The position numbers and the translations under genes are program-made. The notes below the pieces were generated by a model, which ran no database searches, was not told where the DNA came from, and saw nothing but the letters and a program-made list of their open reading frames with translations. Source: Clostridia bacterium (GTDB taxonomy: Bacteria; Bacillota; Clostridia; Oscillospirales; CAG-272). From it: a stretch of DNA of 64,000 nt. Shown piece after piece: positions 1-8,602 of the stretch; the stretch's first letter is position 1; the number at the start of each line of letters is the position of its first letter. Location: NCBI GenBank assembly GCA_017416185.1, contig JAFQDF010000033.1, positions 1 through 64,000 on the forward strand, read 5' to 3'.

Positions 1-60
1 TGATCTTAATTCAAATATTTCTTTTTCATATTGCTTTATGTGGCGGTACCCTCTGGACAT
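1..60 (-). CDS. IS3-type transposase OrfA, N-terminal fragment (window edge)
   Basis: The ATG at 60 is preceded by GGAGGG with a 7-nt gap. The visible residues are MSRGYRHIKQYEKEIFELRS, like the start of helix-turn-helix OrfA proteins of clostridial IS3 elements. Only 20 codons are in the window, so catalytic residues cannot be checked. The ribosome site lies in the 3' arm of a strong hairpin (68-103). Confidence 0.55.
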   Translation of the reverse strand, partial: MSRGYRHIKQYEKEIFELRS

Positions 61-67
61 AAGAAAT

Positions 68-103
68 CCCTCCTATGGTTTTCTTAATTATACCATAGGA
101 GGG
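68..103 (-). promoter_or_regulatory. Hairpin enclosing the transposase ribosome-binding site
   Basis: CCCTCCTATGGT (68-79) is perfectly complementary to ACCATAGGAGGG (92-103), with a 12-nt loop. On the minus strand the 3' arm contains the GGAGGG ribosome site. Transcripts entering from the adjacent gene would fold and hide this site, whereas transcripts from the element's own promoter would start in the loop. The hairpin may also terminate the lipoprotein mRNA, since ATTTCTT follows it. Confidence 0.55.
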
Positions 104-116
104 GTTCTTTTGTCAT
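87..116 (-). promoter_or_regulatory. Promoter of the IS transposase
   Basis: Minus strand: ATGACA (116-111), an 18-nt spacer, then TATAAT (92-87). The predicted start near 80 lies in the loop of the 68-103 hairpin, so the transcript would lack the 5' arm. Confidence 0.55.
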
Positions 117-156
117 TGTCCGTTTTTACTGGATCAGTTCAATCCGCAGCGTTTTC

Positions 157-1320
157 TTACTTAGCAAAGATATACATATGGAGACAGTCATCCGTTATTA
201 CGTAGGATATATTATCCGCACCAAGTATATCATATATCTTCGAGTTTTTCATAAGATCGGTCTCTGCCTCCAACAGCTCACTGTAGCTGTCGAATCTCAG
301 GGCGATGTATTTTTCATCCGCCTGTGCCTCTATCATTTCACGTACTATATCGGGCTCGTATTCCGAAACGTTGGCTCCCTTATACACAAAGTAATTATAC
401 CTTGTACCGTTACAGTCGGGAGTGGGAGCATCACTCTGCATGGTAAAGTTTGTTTTAACAAGCTGATCTTCGTTAACCGCAAAATAAGAATGAGCAAAAT
501 CAAGGTAAGGCTTATATTCCTCGGCATCGAATATGGAATCATCCCAGGTCAGATCAAAATAATAATATTCGTCATCAAGCTTGCAATAATTCCACACGTG
601 TCCGTCTATGATCGAAAAATCCTCATAAGAGTTAAACTCGCTTCCGCATTCTATATTCAGCTTTTGCATAACCGAAACAAAGGCAAGAGTATAGCCGCTG
701 CACACAGTCCTGCCCTCAACCAAACAGCCATAGGCAGTAAGCTCAACCGTGCTTTCATCTCCGTCAAGCAAGCTCTCATCGTATTCGGCACCCAGAAGGA
801 TCTCGTCATAAACGTACAGCACTCTGTCAAAAACTCCGCTCTGTTTCTTTGCTTCCTCAACTATATCAGAGACCCTTTCGTCATACCTTTCCTTCATTTC
901 GGGAATATTATCGGTATCCACCAGATATGACAGGGATACGCTGAGACTGAATTGCCCCACGCTTTCCATCTCGTTCAGGGTATAAGTGTAAGGATCTATC
1001 CAGAAAAAGTCGGGCTGCTCGTATACTATCTGCCTGAAATTTTCATCTATCCATTCCTCTGCTTCCTCCATTTCTTCACGGGAAGCATAGGTGCCTATGG
1101 AAACGTCAGCCTGTGTCTGAGAGATCATTGCATTATACAAAAGCCCATATATTCTCTTACCCTCCTCGTCAAGTGAGTGGTATACCGGATATTTACGCCT
1201 GTTCAGGTCAAGCTCTGCGCGTTTTTCAGGTTCAGGTCTGCGGCTCTCCGAGCAACCGGAAAGCATTACAGCCGAAAGAATTATTACAAGGATCAAAAAC
1301 ACGGCACTTGCTCTTTTCAT
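157..1320 (-). CDS. Lipoprotein with transglutaminase-like domain
   Basis: This is an exported, lipid-anchored protein of 387 residues. The signal peptide ends in the lipobox LSGC (Cys23). A transglutaminase-like core follows, with a plausible triad: Cys207 in TVCSGY, His241 in GHVWNY and Asp256 in FDLTWDD. Such domains act as cysteine proteases or crosslinkers of wall-linked proteins; the substrate is unknown. The ATG at 1320 was chosen because AAGGAGG lies 6 nt before it; an upstream in-frame start at 1338 would overlap that site. The gene has its own promoter at 1374-1402 and a palindrome over the likely transcription start. It runs directly toward the IS element. Confidence 0.75.
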   Translation of the reverse strand: MKRASAVFLILVIILSAVMLSGCSESRRPEPEKRAELDLNRRKYPVYHSLDEEGKRIYGLLYNAMISQTQADVSIGTYASREEMEEAEEWIDENFRQIVYEQPDFFWIDPYTYTLNEMESVGQFSLSVSLSYLVDTDNIPEMKERYDERVSDIVEEAKKQSGVFDRVLYVYDEILLGAEYDESLLDGDESTVELTAYGCLVEGRTVCSGYTLAFVSVMQKLNIECGSEFNSYEDFSIIDGHVWNYCKLDDEYYYFDLTWDDSIFDAEEYKPYLDFAHSYFAVNEDQLVKTNFTMQSDAPTPDCNGTRYNYFVYKGANVSEYEPDIVREMIEAQADEKYIALRFDSYSELLEAETDLMKNSKIYDILGADNISYVITDDCLHMYIFAK

Positions 1321-1355
1321 TTTGTTCCTCCTTAACAAATAATAACAGCAGAATT

Positions 1356-1402
1356 ATCTTATCAGCTGACAAGATTATAGCATAAACACACCTGATTTGC
1401 AA
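1356..1402 (-). promoter_or_regulatory. Promoter and operator-like palindrome of the lipoprotein gene
   Basis: Minus strand: TTGCAA (1402-1397), a 17-nt spacer, then TATAAT (1379-1374). A 20-nt near-perfect palindrome, ATCTTATCAGCTGACAAGAT (1356-1375), covers the expected transcription start. This suggests a repressor site, though it could also be a 5' mRNA hairpin. Confidence 0.5.
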
Positions 1403-1464
1403 TAGAGAAAAGAAGAAGGATAATACGTTAAAATAAATCTTTTTAACATATTTTATAATATTAC

Positions 1465-1493
1465 TTGACATACAATTGAAAATGATTTAAAAT
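1465..1493 (+). promoter_or_regulatory. Promoter of rny
   Basis: TTGACA (1465-1470), a 17-nt spacer and TAAAAT (1488-1493), about 84 nt before the rny start. Near-consensus for the housekeeping sigma factor. Confidence 0.7.
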
Positions 1494-1576
1494 AGTGCTG
1501 TATATTGTTTTGTATTGTTCGCATTATGCGTTTATGCAATAACAGAAATTTGAAAATTGAATAAGGAGGTGCAAAA

Positions 1577-3133
1577 ATGGTTCAGACATGGATTTTGATC
1601 ATCAGTGTTGTTGCTGCATTTCTTGTCGCTTTAGTGATCGGTATGCTTGTAGGCGTGGCTTACCGTAAAAAGGTAGCCGAGGCCGAGATAGGCTCTGCTG
1701 AGGCACAGGCTAAGAAGATCGTGGAGGAAGGCGAAAAGCTCGCCGAGACCAAGAAAAAAGAAGCCTTGCTTGAAGCAAAAGAAGAGATCCTCAAGCAGAA
1801 GAACGAGATGGAGCGCGAAAACAAGGAGCGCCGCAAGGAGATCTCCAGAGCAGAAAACCGTGTGGCATCCAGAGAAGAGACTCTTGACCGTAAGTTAGAG
1901 AATCTCGACAAGAAGGAAGAGACACTGAGCAAAAAGATCAAGGAAAACACCGAACGTGGCGAAGAGCTGGAAAAGATGAAGGCAACCGAGCTTGAGCTTC
2001 TCCAGAAGATCTCCGGCTATACCGCTCAGGAGGCCAAGGCAGAGCTCATCAACCGCATTGAAGAAGAGGTCAAGCATGAGGCGGCTATGAAGATAGTTGA
2101 GATCGAGAGCCAGCTCAAGGATGAGGCTGATTCCAAGGCACGTGAGATAGTAGCTCTTGCTATCCAGCGCTGTGCAGCTGACCACGTTTCAGAAACCACC
2201 GTATCTGTTGTAGCACTCCCCAACGATGATATGAAGGGACGTATCATCGGACGAGAGGGACGTAACATCAGAACCATTGAGACTATGACCGGTGTGGATC
2301 TTATTATTGATGACACACCTGAAGCAATCACCCTTTCCTGCTTTGACCCCGTAAGACGCGAGGTTGCAAGGATAGCACTTGAAAAGCTTATTTCCGACGG
2401 ACGTATACATCCCGCCCGCATTGAGGAAATGGTTGAAAAGGCAAAGAAAGAGGTTGATAACGCAATCAAGCAGGCAGGCGATAAGGCGATATTTGAAACA
2501 GGTATCCACGGCATCGCTCCCGAGCTTGTACGACTTCTCGGTCGTTTACGCTACCGTACCAGTTACGGTCAGAATGTACTCACCCACTCTATTGAGGTTG
2601 CATTCCTGTCAGGCATCATAGCAGATGAGCTTGGTGTTGACAGCACCCTTGCAAAGAGAGCAGGCCTGCTCCACGATATCGGTAAGGCTCTTACCAGCGA
2701 GCTTGAGGGCTCCCACGTACAGCTCGGTATTGATATCGCAAAGAAACATAAGGAAAACAAGGACGTGCTCCACGCAATCGAGGCACACCACGGCGATGTT
2801 GAGCCCAGAACTATCGTGGCTATGATAGTACAGGCCGCAGATGCCATCTCCGCAGCCCGCCCCGGTGCTCGCAGAGAGGACCTTGAAAACTACATCAAAA
2901 GATTACAAAAGCTTGAGGAGATCGCAACAAGCTTTAACGGCGTTGAAAAATCCTTCGCTATTCAGGCAGGACGCGAGATCAGAATTATGGTCAAGCCGGA
3001 AGAGGTCAACGACGATCAGATGGTGCTGGTTGCCCGCGACATCGTAAAGAAGATCGAAGCAGAGCTGGAATATCCCGGACAGATCAAGATAAACGTCATC
3101 CGAGAGAGCCGCGCTGTAGATTATGCAAAGTAA
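1577..3133 (+). CDS. rny: Ribonuclease Y
   Basis: Membrane-anchored endoribonuclease that initiates mRNA decay in Firmicutes. The 518-residue length is normal. In order it shows an N-terminal membrane helix (about residues 5-26), a long charged coiled coil (about 28-190), a KH domain with [12 protein letters not shown], and an HD domain with the HDIGK metal-binding motif near residue 366 and a further His in THSIEVA. The ATG follows AAGGAGGTGCAAAA. The next gene is ymdB, the usual partner in this order. A hairpin at 3225-3252 separates the two. Confidence 0.95.
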   Translation: MVQTWILIISVVAAFLVALVIGMLVGVAYRKKVAEAEIGSAEAQAKKIVEEGEKLAETKKKEALLEAKEEILKQKNEMERENKERRKEISRAENRVASREETLDRKLENLDKKEETLSKKIKENTERGEELEKMKATELELLQKISGYTAQEAKAELINRIEEEVKHEAAMKIVEIESQLKDEADSKAREIVALAIQRCAADHVSETTVSVVALPNDDMKGRIIGREGRNIRTIETMTGVDLIIDDTPEAITLSCFDPVRREVARIALEKLISDGRIHPARIEEMVEKAKKEVDNAIKQAGDKAIFETGIHGIAPELVRLLGRLRYRTSYGQNVLTHSIEVAFLSGIIADELGVDSTLAKRAGLLHDIGKALTSELEGSHVQLGIDIAKKHKENKDVLHAIEAHHGDVEPRTIVAMIVQAADAISAARPGARREDLENYIKRLQKLEEIATSFNGVEKSFAIQAGREIRIMVKPEEVNDDQMVLVARDIVKKIEAELEYPGQIKINVIRESRAVDYAK

Positions 3134-3224
3134 GCTTAAGGCTTATTCACATAGATAATTTATATAGAACCAAGCTGATAACAATACGGTATTCCGTTTT
3201 ATATACTTTATTTATAAAAACCCG

Positions 3225-3252
3225 AAGTGCAATCCCATACGGGATTGCACTT
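3225..3252 (+). terminator. Hairpin between rny and ymdB
   Basis: AAGTGCAATCCC pairs perfectly with GGGATTGCACTT across an ATAC loop. It ends 20 nt before the ymdB ATG, with only a short T run, so it may be a partial terminator or an mRNA-stability hairpin. Confidence 0.6.
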
Positions 3253-3272
3253 TCCGTTTGAAAGGAAGAAAA

Positions 3273-4043
3273 ATGAAGATTTTAGCTATCGGTGACGTTG
3301 TAGGTCCTGCGGCAATAGAATATATGAGTAAAAAGCTCCGCAATTTTGTATCCGCCGAAAGGGTATCTCTGACTCTTGTCAACGGCGAAAATGCAAGTGT
3401 GGGTAACGGTCTTTCCCGAGCAGATGCGTTAGCTATGCTGGATGCCGGAGCAGATGTTATAACCGGAGGAAATCACATCTGGCAGAAGAAGGATCTCCGC
3501 GACTTTCTTGACACAAGCGAGCGTATCGTCCGTCCCGCAAACTATCCCTCGGCTAACCCCGGTAACGGTTATACCATAACAGATGCCGACGGCTACAGAG
3601 TCCTTGTTATGAACGTGATGGGGGTTATATACGGCGAGAGTCTGGCAGACCCCTTTGAGACGATTGAACGTATACTCAAAAGAGAAGAAGGCAACTACGA
3701 TATAGCCACCCTTGATATCCACGCCGAGACCACAAGCGAGAAATATGCTCTTGCCAGATACTTTGACGGCAGGATAAACGTGATATACGGTACCCACACC
3801 CATATACCCACCGCCGACGAGCAGGTACTGCCCAAGGGAACAGGGTATATCACCGACCTTGGTATGACAGGCCCTCACGATTCTATTCTTGGTGTGAAAA
3901 GCGAATGTATAATCCACAAGCTTACCACCAAGCTTCCTACTAAATTTGAGATAGCAGAAAACGATTTCCGTGTCAACGGAGCCCTGTTTGAGCTTGATGC
4001 ATCTACGGGCAGAGTGAGCAAAGTGACGAGAATCACTTTGTAA
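3273..4043 (+). CDS. ymdB: YmdB-family metallophosphoesterase
   Basis: Cytoplasmic phosphodiesterase of the YmdB/DUF3 family; the Bacillus member cleaves 2',3'-cyclic nucleotides and affects RNase Y activity and biofilm choice. The protein has 256 residues. The N-terminus MKILAIGDVVG carries the first metal-binding Asp. NGENAS, GGNHIW, DIHAETTSEK and GTHTHIPTAD supply the other metal ligands typical of the family. The ATG at 3273 follows AAAGGAAGAAAA; the in-frame TTG at 3258 only includes that ribosome site. It directly follows rny, as in Bacillus. Confidence 0.92.
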   Translation: MKILAIGDVVGPAAIEYMSKKLRNFVSAERVSLTLVNGENASVGNGLSRADALAMLDAGADVITGGNHIWQKKDLRDFLDTSERIVRPANYPSANPGNGYTITDADGYRVLVMNVMGVIYGESLADPFETIERILKREEGNYDIATLDIHAETTSEKYALARYFDGRINVIYGTHTHIPTADEQVLPKGTGYITDLGMTGPHDSILGVKSECIIHKLTTKLPTKFEIAENDFRVNGALFELDASTGRVSKVTRITL

Positions 4044-4074
4044 ATGCAAAATTCAAAATGCAAAATGCAAAATT
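4044..4074 (+). repeat. TGCAAAA-type intergenic string
   Basis: Degenerate 7-10 nt direct repeats of ATGCAAAAT / ATTCAAAAT lie immediately after the ymdB stop and before the terminator. One member of a family seen in at least nine gaps of this window. Confidence 0.6.
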
Positions 4075-4080
4075 AAGAAA

Positions 4081-4113
4081 GAAAGCCGTTGCTGTTGCAA
4101 CGGCTTTCATTTT
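4081..4113 (+). terminator. Terminator after ymdB, probably bidirectional
   Basis: GAAAGCCGTTGC (4081-4092) pairs perfectly with GCAACGGCTTTC (4097-4108) and is followed by ATTTTC. It lies between two convergent genes. Confidence 0.75.
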
Positions 4114-5022
4114 CTAACTATATTTGGTTAAGATAGTTTCAAAAAGCTTTTCAAAATTCACGCTGTCGATAAGCATCATTTTGTCGTTAAAATATGCCTG
4201 TTCGGACTCAAAAGGAATATCCATAGTCACCTTGACCGCAGCTTCTGAGGCGGCAAGAGTGGTCCATCTGTTGTGGAAAAGATAATACCCGTCCTCGGTA
4301 ACTTCTATGGGAGGGCAGTACGGATACATAGAGTGATATATACTTTCTCTTTTTGCAGAACCTTCTATGACGTTCCCCTGCCACAACCCATGTCCGACGT
4401 CCCCTGTTGTCTGTATAACGGAAATAACGTATCTGTGTCCCTCTTTCATATAAAACATCTGATCAAAAAGTATCGTATCCTCGATAATCATAGTTTCTAT
4501 GCCAAGTTCACCTTTGTATATCCTTTCAACCTCTATTTCATATATAACGGTATCCCAACGATATATCGTTTTACCGCCATCTCTGAATTTATCATAATCT
4601 GTGGCAAAATCGTAATGCTTTATCCTTACGTCCTTAACTCTGCCCTCTACCACCGCCACACAATCCTCAAGGTATTCCTCATAAAAGGGAGCTATATCAG
4701 CCATCATAATTCCTTTTACATCCTCAAGCCCGGGGGCAAGTCCTGTATCGGGAATATCAAGCTCGCTGTAAGGTATACCGTCGTATACCGGTGACGGAGT
4801 ATAAGTGATATCCGGAAGCTCGGTATCATCAACCATAGGCTCGATGGGTGGCGGAGTCTCTTTCTTAAAAAACGGCAGTGCCGCCACCAGTAAAACAAGC
4901 ACAAAGCAGGCTGCAATAAGTATCGGTATTCTTATATTCTTTTTTGTTTTCTTTTCTTCTGCTTCCTCAATGAATTTTTCATCTATAAGACCGAATTTTT
5001 CTAAGAAATCTTCTCCTCTCAC
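4114..5022 (-). CDS. Membrane-anchored anti-sigma-factor-like protein
   Basis: 302 residues: a short basic N-terminal cytoplasmic part, one membrane helix (about residues 30-50) and a long extracytoplasmic domain that I do not recognise. The GTG start overlaps the TGA of the sigma-factor gene (GTGA), with AAAGGAGGG upstream, so the two are translationally coupled. A single-pass protein encoded directly after an ECF sigma factor is most often its anti-sigma factor or sensor; this role rests on context, since no named anti-sigma motif is visible. Confidence 0.6.
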   Translation of the reverse strand: MRGEDFLEKFGLIDEKFIEEAEEKKTKKNIRIPILIAACFVLVLLVAALPFFKKETPPPIEPMVDDTELPDITYTPSPVYDGIPYSELDIPDTGLAPGLEDVKGIMMADIAPFYEEYLEDCVAVVEGRVKDVRIKHYDFATDYDKFRDGGKTIYRWDTVIYEIEVERIYKGELGIETMIIEDTILFDQMFYMKEGHRYVISVIQTTGDVGHGLWQGNVIEGSAKRESIYHSMYPYCPPIEVTEDGYYLFHNRWTTLAASEAAVKVTMDIPFESEQAYFNDKMMLIDSVNFEKLFETILTKYS

Positions 5023-5579
5023 AGCTCATAACCCTCCTTTATAAGATAATTTTTCAGCTCTGATCTCACACGGAAAAGTGAAGTCTTGACCTTACTCTCG
5101 GAAAGCGAGTACCGTCCTGCAATATCCTCCACCGAATCAAGAAAAAAATATCTTCTGACAAAAATTTTTCTTTTATCAGCCGTAAGTCTCTCAAGAAATT
5201 TATTAAGCATTTCTGCAAAAGCCATATCCTCTATACGCTGTGCGCAGTCATCGGGAGAAGGTATACAGTTCTCAAGCTCAAGACTTAATTCGCTTATATG
5301 GGCTTTGCGTTTAAGAGCTTCTCTTTGGCGGCAGCGGTCAAGTGAGATATTACGCACTATACGGCATAGAAAGGCATAAAAATAGCTTCTCGGCTCCTTT
5401 GGCGGTATACTGCACCAAGCCTCGGAATACGTATCGTTTTCACATTCCTCGGCGGTAGAACGGTCTCCCACTATACCAAAGGAAAGGTTTTGCAATTTTT
5501 TACCGTATTTCCCGGCGGTATATGTAATAGCATTTTCATCCCTCTGAAGATACAATTCGACTATTTTCACATCATCCAT
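5019..5579 (-). CDS. ECF-type RNA polymerase sigma factor
   Basis: 186-residue sigma-70 family extracytoplasmic-function regulator. Region 2 is at about residues 5-75 (DRSTAEECENDTYSEAW, then FYAFLCRIVRNISLD). Region 4 is at about 125-175 (DKRKIFVRRYFFLDSVEDIA, then LSESKVKTSLFRVRSELK, a helix-turn-helix). The ATG at 5579 was chosen because AAGGGAG precedes it; the in-frame ATG at 5600 has no ribosome site. It probably directs transcription in response to an envelope signal relayed by the overlapping downstream gene. Confidence 0.85.
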   Translation of the reverse strand: MDDVKIVELYLQRDENAITYTAGKYGKKLQNLSFGIVGDRSTAEECENDTYSEAWCSIPPKEPRSYFYAFLCRIVRNISLDRCRQREALKRKAHISELSLELENCIPSPDDCAQRIEDMAFAEMLNKFLERLTADKRKIFVRRYFFLDSVEDIAGRYSLSESKVKTSLFRVRSELKNYLIKEGYEL

Positions 5580-5677
5580 ATTCTCACTCCCTTCACCCAT
5601 AAAAGCGGATTTTTATAAAGAAAGGTTACACTATTATAACAAAATTTCCGAATTTTTTCAACAAGCGAAAATTGATA

Positions 5678-5706
5678 TTGCATTTTATAAAGCTTGGGTG
5701 TATAAT
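5678..5706 (+). promoter_or_regulatory. Promoter of trkA
   Basis: TTGCAT (5678-5683), a 17-nt spacer and TATAAT (5701-5706), 42 nt before the start codon. Confidence 0.6.
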
Positions 5707-5748
5707 GAGTGAAATGATTTCTTTATAAAACTATAAAAGGAGAAAAAT

Positions 5749-7107
5749 ATGAAGATCATTATCGTCGGCTGCGGCAGAATAGGTACTGCAATGCTCTCGA
5801 ACCTTGTAAACGAGGGACACGAGGTGCTGGCAATAGACAGCGACCCCGCCACCATAACCGAGCTGACAAATATCTATGACGTAATGTGCATATGCGGCAA
5901 CGGAGCAGACAGCGACATACTCAAGGAAGCGGGAGTTGAGGACTGCGAGATGTTCGCAGCGGTAACCGCCTCGGACGAGCTTAATATGCTCGCCTGCTTT
6001 TTCGCAAAAAAAATGGGTGCAAAGAACACTATTGCCCGTATCCGTAATCCCGAATATAATGACAAAAGTCTTTCATTTATGCGTCAGCAGCTTGAGCTGT
6101 CTATGTCCATAAATCCCGAGTCACTGTGTGCAAAGGAGCTTTTCAATATTTTGAAGCTGCCTGGTGCTATGAATATTGAAACATTCTCCCGCAGAAGCTT
6201 TGAAATGATAGAGATAAAGCTTCGTGAAAACTCTGCCTTTGCGGACAAGACATTAAGCGAGTTGAGACAGAAATATAAAGCTAAATTTCTTATCTGCGTA
6301 GTAAGCCGAGGGAAGGAGGTATATATCCCCGACGGTAATTTCGTTCTTCGTTCCGGAGACCGTATCGGTATGGCGGCGACCGCTGCCGAGGGTGAAAAGC
6401 TCTTCAAGATGCTCGGTCTTATGCGTAAGCGTACCAAGAACGTAATGATAGTAGGTGCCAACCGTACCTCTTATTATCTTGCAAAAATGCTGGTCAACAT
6501 CGGCGCCAACGTCAAGGTTATCGATAAGGACCACGATCGCTGTGTTACCTTCAGCGAGCAGCTGCCCGAGGCAGTCGTAATAGAAGGTGACCCCGCATCC
6601 CGCGAGGTACTTCTTGAGGAGGGACTTAACAGTATGGACTCCTTTGTTTCGCTTACGGGTATGGACGAGGAGAATATACTTCTCTCTATTTTTGCCTCCT
6701 CCAAGAACGTTCCCCAGATAATAACCAAGATAAACCGTCCCGAGCTTTGCCAGATGGCGTTGAACTTAGGACTTGATTCCATAGTTTCACCCCGTAAGAT
6801 AATTTCAGACCGTCTCTGTCAGTATGCCCGTGCTCTTGAAATGTCTATAGGTGCGGAGATGGAGACCCTGTACACCCTGATGGACGAAAAGGCGGAAGCA
6901 CTTGAGTTCATCGTAAGAAATGACTTTGAATATCTTGATATCCCCTTAAAGGACCTCAAGCTTCGTCACAACACCCTTATCGCAGGTATCATCCGCGGCA
7001 GAAAGACCATCATCCCGTCCGGTATGGACGTTATCCTGCCTGATGACCACGTTATAGTTATCGCCGCAGGCAGACGTATAACCTCTCTGGGCGACGTGTT
7101 TGAATAA
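5749..7107 (+). CDS. trkA: Trk potassium uptake protein TrkA
   Basis: Cytoplasmic regulatory subunit of the Trk potassium transporter; binds NAD(H) or nucleotides and gates TrkH. The 452 residues contain two tandem RCK units, each with a Rossmann fold: GCGRIGTAML near residue 7 followed by the acidic AIDSD, and GANRTSYYLA near 233 followed by VIDKD. Each unit is followed by a TrkA-C domain. The ATG has AAAAGGAG upstream. trkH follows after 12 nt, so the two form an operon. Confidence 0.93.
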   Translation: MKIIIVGCGRIGTAMLSNLVNEGHEVLAIDSDPATITELTNIYDVMCICGNGADSDILKEAGVEDCEMFAAVTASDELNMLACFFAKKMGAKNTIARIRNPEYNDKSLSFMRQQLELSMSINPESLCAKELFNILKLPGAMNIETFSRRSFEMIEIKLRENSAFADKTLSELRQKYKAKFLICVVSRGKEVYIPDGNFVLRSGDRIGMAATAAEGEKLFKMLGLMRKRTKNVMIVGANRTSYYLAKMLVNIGANVKVIDKDHDRCVTFSEQLPEAVVIEGDPASREVLLEEGLNSMDSFVSLTGMDEENILLSIFASSKNVPQIITKINRPELCQMALNLGLDSIVSPRKIISDRLCQYARALEMSIGAEMETLYTLMDEKAEALEFIVRNDFEYLDIPLKDLKLRHNTLIAGIIRGRKTIIPSGMDVILPDDHVIVIAAGRRITSLGDVFE

Positions 7108-7119
7108 GGCGGTGAGGGC

Positions 7120-8571
7120 GTGAACCGTAGACTTATTATGCATTTCACAGGCAGGCTGGTCTGTATAGAGGCGGCTCTTATGCTGCTCCCCCTGCTGGTT
7201 TCTGCCATATACAAAGAGGACTGTTATCTTTCCTTCCTTGTGGTCATAGTTATATCCCTCTCCCTGGGACTGTTACTGACCGCCGTATCCCGTCCACGGG
7301 ACAAGACAATATATGCCCGTGAGGGCTTTATAATAGTAGCCCTGAGTTGGGTGATATTTTCAGCCCTCGGTGCTTTACCCTTCGTGCTGTCGGGCGAGAT
7401 CCCATCATATGTCGATGCCTTCTTTGAAACGGTCAGCGGCTTCACCACCACGGGTGCTTCTATCCTTTCGGGAGAACGTATAGAGGCGATGAGCTACGGT
7501 ACCCTCTTTTGGCGTAGCTTTACCCACTGGGTAGGCGGTATGGGTATCCTCGTCTTTGTGGTGGCAATGACAAACTCAGTCTCCGACCGTTCTATTCATA
7601 TCCTGAAGGCAGAGATGCCCGGACCCACTATGGGTAAGCTGGTACCCAGACTCAGAGATACCGCAAAGATTCTTTATCTTATATATATCGGACTGACTCT
7701 CCTTGAAATTATAATGCTCATATGCGGCAAAATGCCCCTGTTTGACAGTATAGTTCACGCTCTTGGTACTGCAGGTACGGGAGGCTTCGGTATCAAGGGC
7801 GACAGCATTGCATCCTACAGTCCCTACTGTCAATGGGTCATCGGTATATTTATGCTGCTGTTCGGTCTTAACTTCAACGTATATTATTTCTCCCTCTGCC
7901 GCCGTTTCAGAGAACTGGGACACTGTGCCGAGGCGTGGGTATATCTGGCGATAGCATCAGTATCCTCCATCGTCATAACGATCAATATACTTCCCCTCTT
8001 TGACGGCTTTGGCGAGGCTCTGAGACACAGCGTGTTCCAGGTGGCAACGGTAATGTCCACCACAGGCTACGCCACGCAGGACTTTAACCTCTGGCCCAGT
8101 CTTTCAAAGGGAATATTGCTGGTGCTTATGTTCGTCGGTGCCTGTGCTAATTCAACGGCAGGCGGACTTAAGATATCCCGTATGATACTGCTCTTTAAAT
8201 CTGTAAGGGTACAGCTAAAAAAGCTTATCCACCCGAGATCTGTAAATACGGTTATATTTGAAGGCAAAAAGGTGGACGAAGATACCCTTACGGGTACTAC
8301 CAACTATTTTGCCGTTTATATGATATGCTTCTTTGTCATCTTCCTTATCATCAGCTTTGAGCCCTTTGATATGGAAACTAACTTTTCGGCGGTAACAGCC
8401 TGCTTCAATAACATCGGACCCGGCTTCGGTATGGTAGGTGCATCGGGTAACTACGCGTCATATTCGATCCTGAGCAAAATAGTTCTGTCGGTTGCAATGC
8501 TTTTGGGCAGACTCGAGATATTCCCCATACTGCTCACTTTGGCTCCCAGCACCTGGATGAAGCATAAATAA
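7120..8571 (+). CDS. trkH: Trk potassium uptake channel TrkH
   Basis: Membrane pore subunit of the Trk system, 483 residues with about ten membrane helices. Four pore-loop segments can be read: TTTGAS, GTGGFG, STTGYA and NIGPGFG, which make the potassium filter in this family. The GTG start follows AAGGCGGTGAGGGC. Co-transcribed with trkA; ends at a 30-bp perfect palindrome. Confidence 0.93.
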   Translation: MNRRLIMHFTGRLVCIEAALMLLPLLVSAIYKEDCYLSFLVVIVISLSLGLLLTAVSRPRDKTIYAREGFIIVALSWVIFSALGALPFVLSGEIPSYVDAFFETVSGFTTTGASILSGERIEAMSYGTLFWRSFTHWVGGMGILVFVVAMTNSVSDRSIHILKAEMPGPTMGKLVPRLRDTAKILYLIYIGLTLLEIIMLICGKMPLFDSIVHALGTAGTGGFGIKGDSIASYSPYCQWVIGIFMLLFGLNFNVYYFSLCRRFRELGHCAEAWVYLAIASVSSIVITINILPLFDGFGEALRHSVFQVATVMSTTGYATQDFNLWPSLSKGILLVLMFVGACANSTAGGLKISRMILLFKSVRVQLKKLIHPRSVNTVIFEGKKVDEDTLTGTTNYFAVYMICFFVIFLIISFEPFDMETNFSAVTACFNNIGPGFGMVGASGNYASYSILSKIVLSVAMLLGRLEIFPILLTLAPSTWMKHK

Positions 8572-8572
8572 G

Positions 8573-8602
8573 AAAAAACAGTGTCGTACGACACTGTTTT
8601 TT
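8573..8602. terminator. Bidirectional terminator between trkH and the M23 gene
   Basis: A perfect 30-bp palindrome with A6 and T6 ends, built on CAGTGTCGTACGACACTG. It serves both convergent genes. The core resembles hairpins at 22729-22757 and 46647-46675. Confidence 0.85.

Larger units (their letters stand above)
1..141 (-). mobile_element. End of an IS3-family-like insertion sequence
   Basis: The minus strand begins at 141 with TGAACTGATCCAG, which resembles the TG-start terminal repeats of IS3/IS150-group elements. Next come a promoter, a hairpin and the first 20 codons of a transposase-like ORF that runs off the window. Only one end is visible, so the family call is inferred from the terminal bases and the start of the protein. 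The element lies 15 bp from the stop codon of the neighbouring lipoprotein gene. Confidence 0.55.
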
